A DNA stretch of 64,000 nt from Alphaproteobacteria bacterium (GTDB taxonomy: Bacteria > Pseudomonadota > Alphaproteobacteria > UBA8366 > Aestuariispiraceae): the NCBI GenBank assembly GCA_006844765.1, contig SPJV01000214.1, forward strand, positions 1 to 64,000. Direction: 5' to 3'. Each line of letters opens with the position of its first letter. Position 1 is the first letter of the stretch. The position numbers and the translations under genes were made by a program. This document shows positions 62,801 through 64,000 of this stretch, in pieces. The notes under the pieces were generated by a model. That model searched no databases. It was given only the letters and a program-made list of their open reading frames with translations, and was not told the origin of the DNA.

Positions 62801-63262
62801 ACGGATAAGAGCTCGTTCCGGCATGTCACCGGATAGGGTTACGACCAGAACCGGGAAGAGGCTTAGATTCACCTCATTCACCGTCGGCTCGTCCGTATCG
62901 TCGGGCAGCTCCGGCTTTCCTTTATCGACACCTTCGCGGACATCGACCAAGGCGGTATCCGCATCGAATCCGGCCTCGAATTCCAGCAACACATTCGCCC
63001 CGCCTTCATAGGCGGTCGAACGCATTTCCTTCACCCCTTCGATTGATTGCAGCTCTTTTTCCATCGGGCGAACGAGCAGCTTCTCCGCATCTTCAGGCGA
63101 GATGCCCTCGTGATGCATGGAGACATAGATGATCGGAATATTGATATCCGGATCGGCTTCCTTCGGGATATTTACATAAGCCAGGAAACCCGCGACCAGG
63201 ATGAAGACCAGCAACCCGATAACGGTTCGGGACCGGTTAAGTGCCGCATCAATCGGTGACAT
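59858..63262 (-). CDS. RND efflux transporter permease
   Basis: 1134 residues. Opens SPIDAALNRSRTVIGLLVFI, has the two large periplasmic loops of the family and the proton-relay helix LAVGMLVDGAIVVTEYADRK near residue 396, where one of the two usual Asp is Gly. Between canonical helices six and seven, residues about 487-570 form an extra segment with two hydrophobic helices (LIVMLALAVIGGGVGSGLAE and LLAIGFGLGGAILGYWLGGL) and an acidic linker. Trimeric inner-membrane pump, fed by the adaptor encoded 5 bp upstream. Substrate not predictable. Confidence 0.93.
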   Translation of the reverse strand: MSPIDAALNRSRTVIGLLVFILVAGFLAYVNIPKEADPDINIPIIYVSMHHEGISPEDAEKLLVRPMEKELQSIEGVKEMRSTAYEGGANVLLEFEAGFDADTALVDVREGVDKGKPELPDDTDEPTVNEVNLSLFPVLVVTLSGDMPERALIRLARDLRDRIETIPTVLEANISGDREEAVDILIDPMRVEAYGLELADLLQRIDGSNVLIAAGALDTGSGRFSIKVPGLYEDVQDILNIPVVVDGDAVVRLQDIAEVRRSFKDVTTFARVDGKPALALEISKRTGENIIDTIESVRALVIEESQYWPETVDYAFSQDKSSDIRQMLTDLQNNVLSAVLLVMVVIVAALGLRGGLLVGVAIPGSFLAGILVLATAGLTVNVVVLFALILAVGMLVDGAIVVTEYADRKLAEGVPKEEAFGLAAKRMAWPIAASTATTLAAFLPLMFWPGIVGEFMKFLPITLIATLSASLAMALIFIPVLGANLGTVVRLIVMLALAVIGGGVGSGLAETYSLPVPLLAIGFGLGGAILGYWLGGLSGRLLEKVDTDPEAAKAMAAEPEDAGDDDKGIDLTQIGGLTGLYVRFLSFAIKAPSLVIGLSLASLIGTVMAYGTYGKGVEFFPSVEPEQIIVNIHGRGNLAVREKNALVAEVEERILALQTERGELATVYTSAGNFEARDDEAEDIIGKVQIEFTDWDTRRSAAEIKADLRERTADIAGLWIEVREPEAGPPVGKAVHIQLASRNPALLDGAVEIVRQKLGTVSGLVDIEDSSPVPGIEWKLSIDRVQAAKFEANVSILGSFVQLVTKGLKVSDYRPDDSDDEVDILARFPEQYRTLDQLDNIRVNTPMGPIPVGNFVERTAEQRTGMLRRVDTRRIMFIKADVAEGVLPDDKVREIKAWLETAELPHGVEVVFKGEDEEQQAAQAFLMKAFAVALFLMAIILVTQFNSFYSAFLILFAVVMSTVGVLLGLLAIGQPFGIVMSGIGVIALAGIVVNNNIVLIDTFDRLVKISKDARSAILRTGAQRLRPVMLTTVTTILGLLPMVLQINIDFITREVSTGAPSTQWWVQLSTAIVFGLAFATLLTLLVTPSALMLRANMAGFAQRRRDKKAEALAKKNQPKSDDDGGATPEPAPAE

Positions 63263-63267
63263 GGTTG

Positions 63268-64000
63268 TTACTCGCTTCCGCCTTGAAGGGCGCTGATATT
63301 AAGCGGGGAGGCTTTCACCAACGTGCCCGGCTTCACATATTCCTGACCAACCGCGATCACGCTGACTTGGTTCGGAAGGCCCGTTACCCACATGCCCTTC
63401 GCCGTGTCTTCCGCGATCTGAACAGGATAAAACACAACACGGCCTTCTTCATTGACACTCTTCACGCCGACTTTGCCGATCTCGTCCAACGTCAGAACAG
63501 CCGGTGACAACAGATGTGCCATCGTTTGGCGAAGCGGAAGACGCACTGTTGCGGTCAGGCCTTCGCGGACCTTGCTCTCCGTGTTAGGGATCTCGACTTC
63601 AACGGCGAAAGTCCGGGTGTTTTTGTTCGCCGCCGGGGCGATCCGCGCGACCAGGCCATGAACGGTAGAGCCATCGATTAATTCGACATCGGCCACGGCA
63701 CCTTCTCCAACCGCCGCGATCTCACCCTCCGACACCTGGATCTCAACAATGACCGGGTCGAGATCGACAATTGTCACGATAGGATCACCGATCTGCACGA
63801 AATCACCGATCTCAACTTCCTTGGTTTCGACAATACCGTCGAAAGGAACCTTGGTGATCGTCTTGCTGATCTCGATACGGATCTGTTCCAACTGAGCCTT
63901 CGCCGCCGACAGGGCTGCCTCTGCAGCAGCGCGTTTTGTTTCGGATTGGAAGCCCTTTTTAGCCAATTTTTCCGCCGCCTTGCTTTCTATTTTCCGCTGC
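63268..64000 (-). CDS. RND efflux periplasmic adaptor, 5' end outside window
   Basis: The frame is open to the window edge. The visible part starts in the coiled hairpin (KIESKAAEKLAKKGFQSETK), continues with the lipoyl half-motif ITKVPFDGIVETKEVEIGDF and the beta-barrel VADVELIDGSTVHGLVARIA. A C-terminal membrane-proximal domain follows. Links the permease to an outer-membrane channel. The signal peptide is not in view. Confidence 0.92.
   Translation of the reverse strand, partial: QRKIESKAAEKLAKKGFQSETKRAAAEAALSAAKAQLEQIRIEISKTITKVPFDGIVETKEVEIGDFVQIGDPIVTIVDLDPVIVEIQVSEGEIAAVGEGAVADVELIDGSTVHGLVARIAPAANKNTRTFAVEVEIPNTESKVREGLTATVRLPLRQTMAHLLSPAVLTLDEIGKVGVKSVNEEGRVVFYPVQIAEDTAKGMWVTGLPNQVSVIAVGQEYVKPGTLVKASPLNISALQGGSE

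Noticed and set aside
1..64000. Search for tRNA, rRNA, CRISPR arrays, insertion sequences and phage genes
   Set aside because: No such pattern, no transposase or integrase and no regular spacer-repeat array was seen in either strand by eye.

Overview
The window reads as chromosome of an alphaproteobacterium, probably from the Rhodospirillales/Kiloniellales side (inferred from gene content and order, not from a marker phylogeny). Pointers are an F0 ATP synthase operon carrying both b and b' subunits without the F1 genes, the alphaproteobacterial families DUF1013/TrcR and TIGR02186, a mutY-DUF721-dsbA trio, and a PHB phasin. Base composition is moderately GC-rich and even. I saw no rRNA, tRNA, CRISPR array, insertion sequence or prophage. 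Both ends cut genes: a DUF4261 gene at the left and an RND adaptor gene at the right.

Layout. 1-9.7 kb: on the minus strand, a photolyase / FAD oxidase / DUF1365 / cyclopropane-fatty-acid-synthase block (light damage plus lipid modification), then a Lhr-type helicase with its PdeM phosphoesterase, and a HIT protein. 9.8-12.9 kb: pseudouridine-5'-phosphate glycosidase, divergent glycerate kinase, class II aldolase. 13-20.9 kb: a sulfur block with a cytoplasmic SoeABC-type molybdoenzyme, a TIGR02186 membrane protein, two near-identical TauE/SafE exporters and a divergent TusA. 20.9-25.2 kb: orphan fliN, Sel1 and YdcF proteins, a small Pmp3-type membrane protein, an SDR and a GT4 glycosyltransferase. 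25.2-31 kb: the rod-shape operon mreB-mreC-mreD-mrdA-rodA. 31.4-34.1 kb: ilvC and a sulfotransferase-like protein.

34.2-40.9 kb: one tightly packed thiamine salvage operon behind a TPP riboswitch, in the order thiM-thiE-thiD-TRAP binding protein-thiZ-thiX-thiY-tenA. The ABC importer would bring in pyrimidine breakdown products, TenA would process them, and ThiD/ThiE/ThiM would join pyrimidine and thiazole. The TRAP-type binding protein in the middle has no TRAP membrane subunits beside it and is the least expected member. 41-45 kb: a lipoprotein, a small conserved protein and atpI-atpB-atpE-atpF'-atpF, with two unusual small tandem duplications at gene borders. 45-53.4 kb: PAS histidine kinase, MscS channel, mutY, DciA-like, DsbA-like, LysR regulator, carboxymuconolactone-decarboxylase family protein, cytochrome c, GNAT. 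53.6-59.9 kb: TrcR, phasin with two identical palindromic operators, an Anbu-like protease, a lipoprotein, a DacA-type carboxypeptidase with SPOR domain, an SDR. 59.9-64 kb: RND efflux permease with an extra membrane insertion, and its adaptor.

The strongest leads are the TRAP binding protein inside the riboswitch-controlled thiamine operon, the sulfite-oxidation/export module with duplicated exporters, the 16-bp repeat that copies the atpB stop codon into all three frames, the paired phasin operators, the RND permease insertion, and the stand-alone Anbu-like protease. None is shown here to be a wholly new system. Readings are from sequence by eye; no database search was run.
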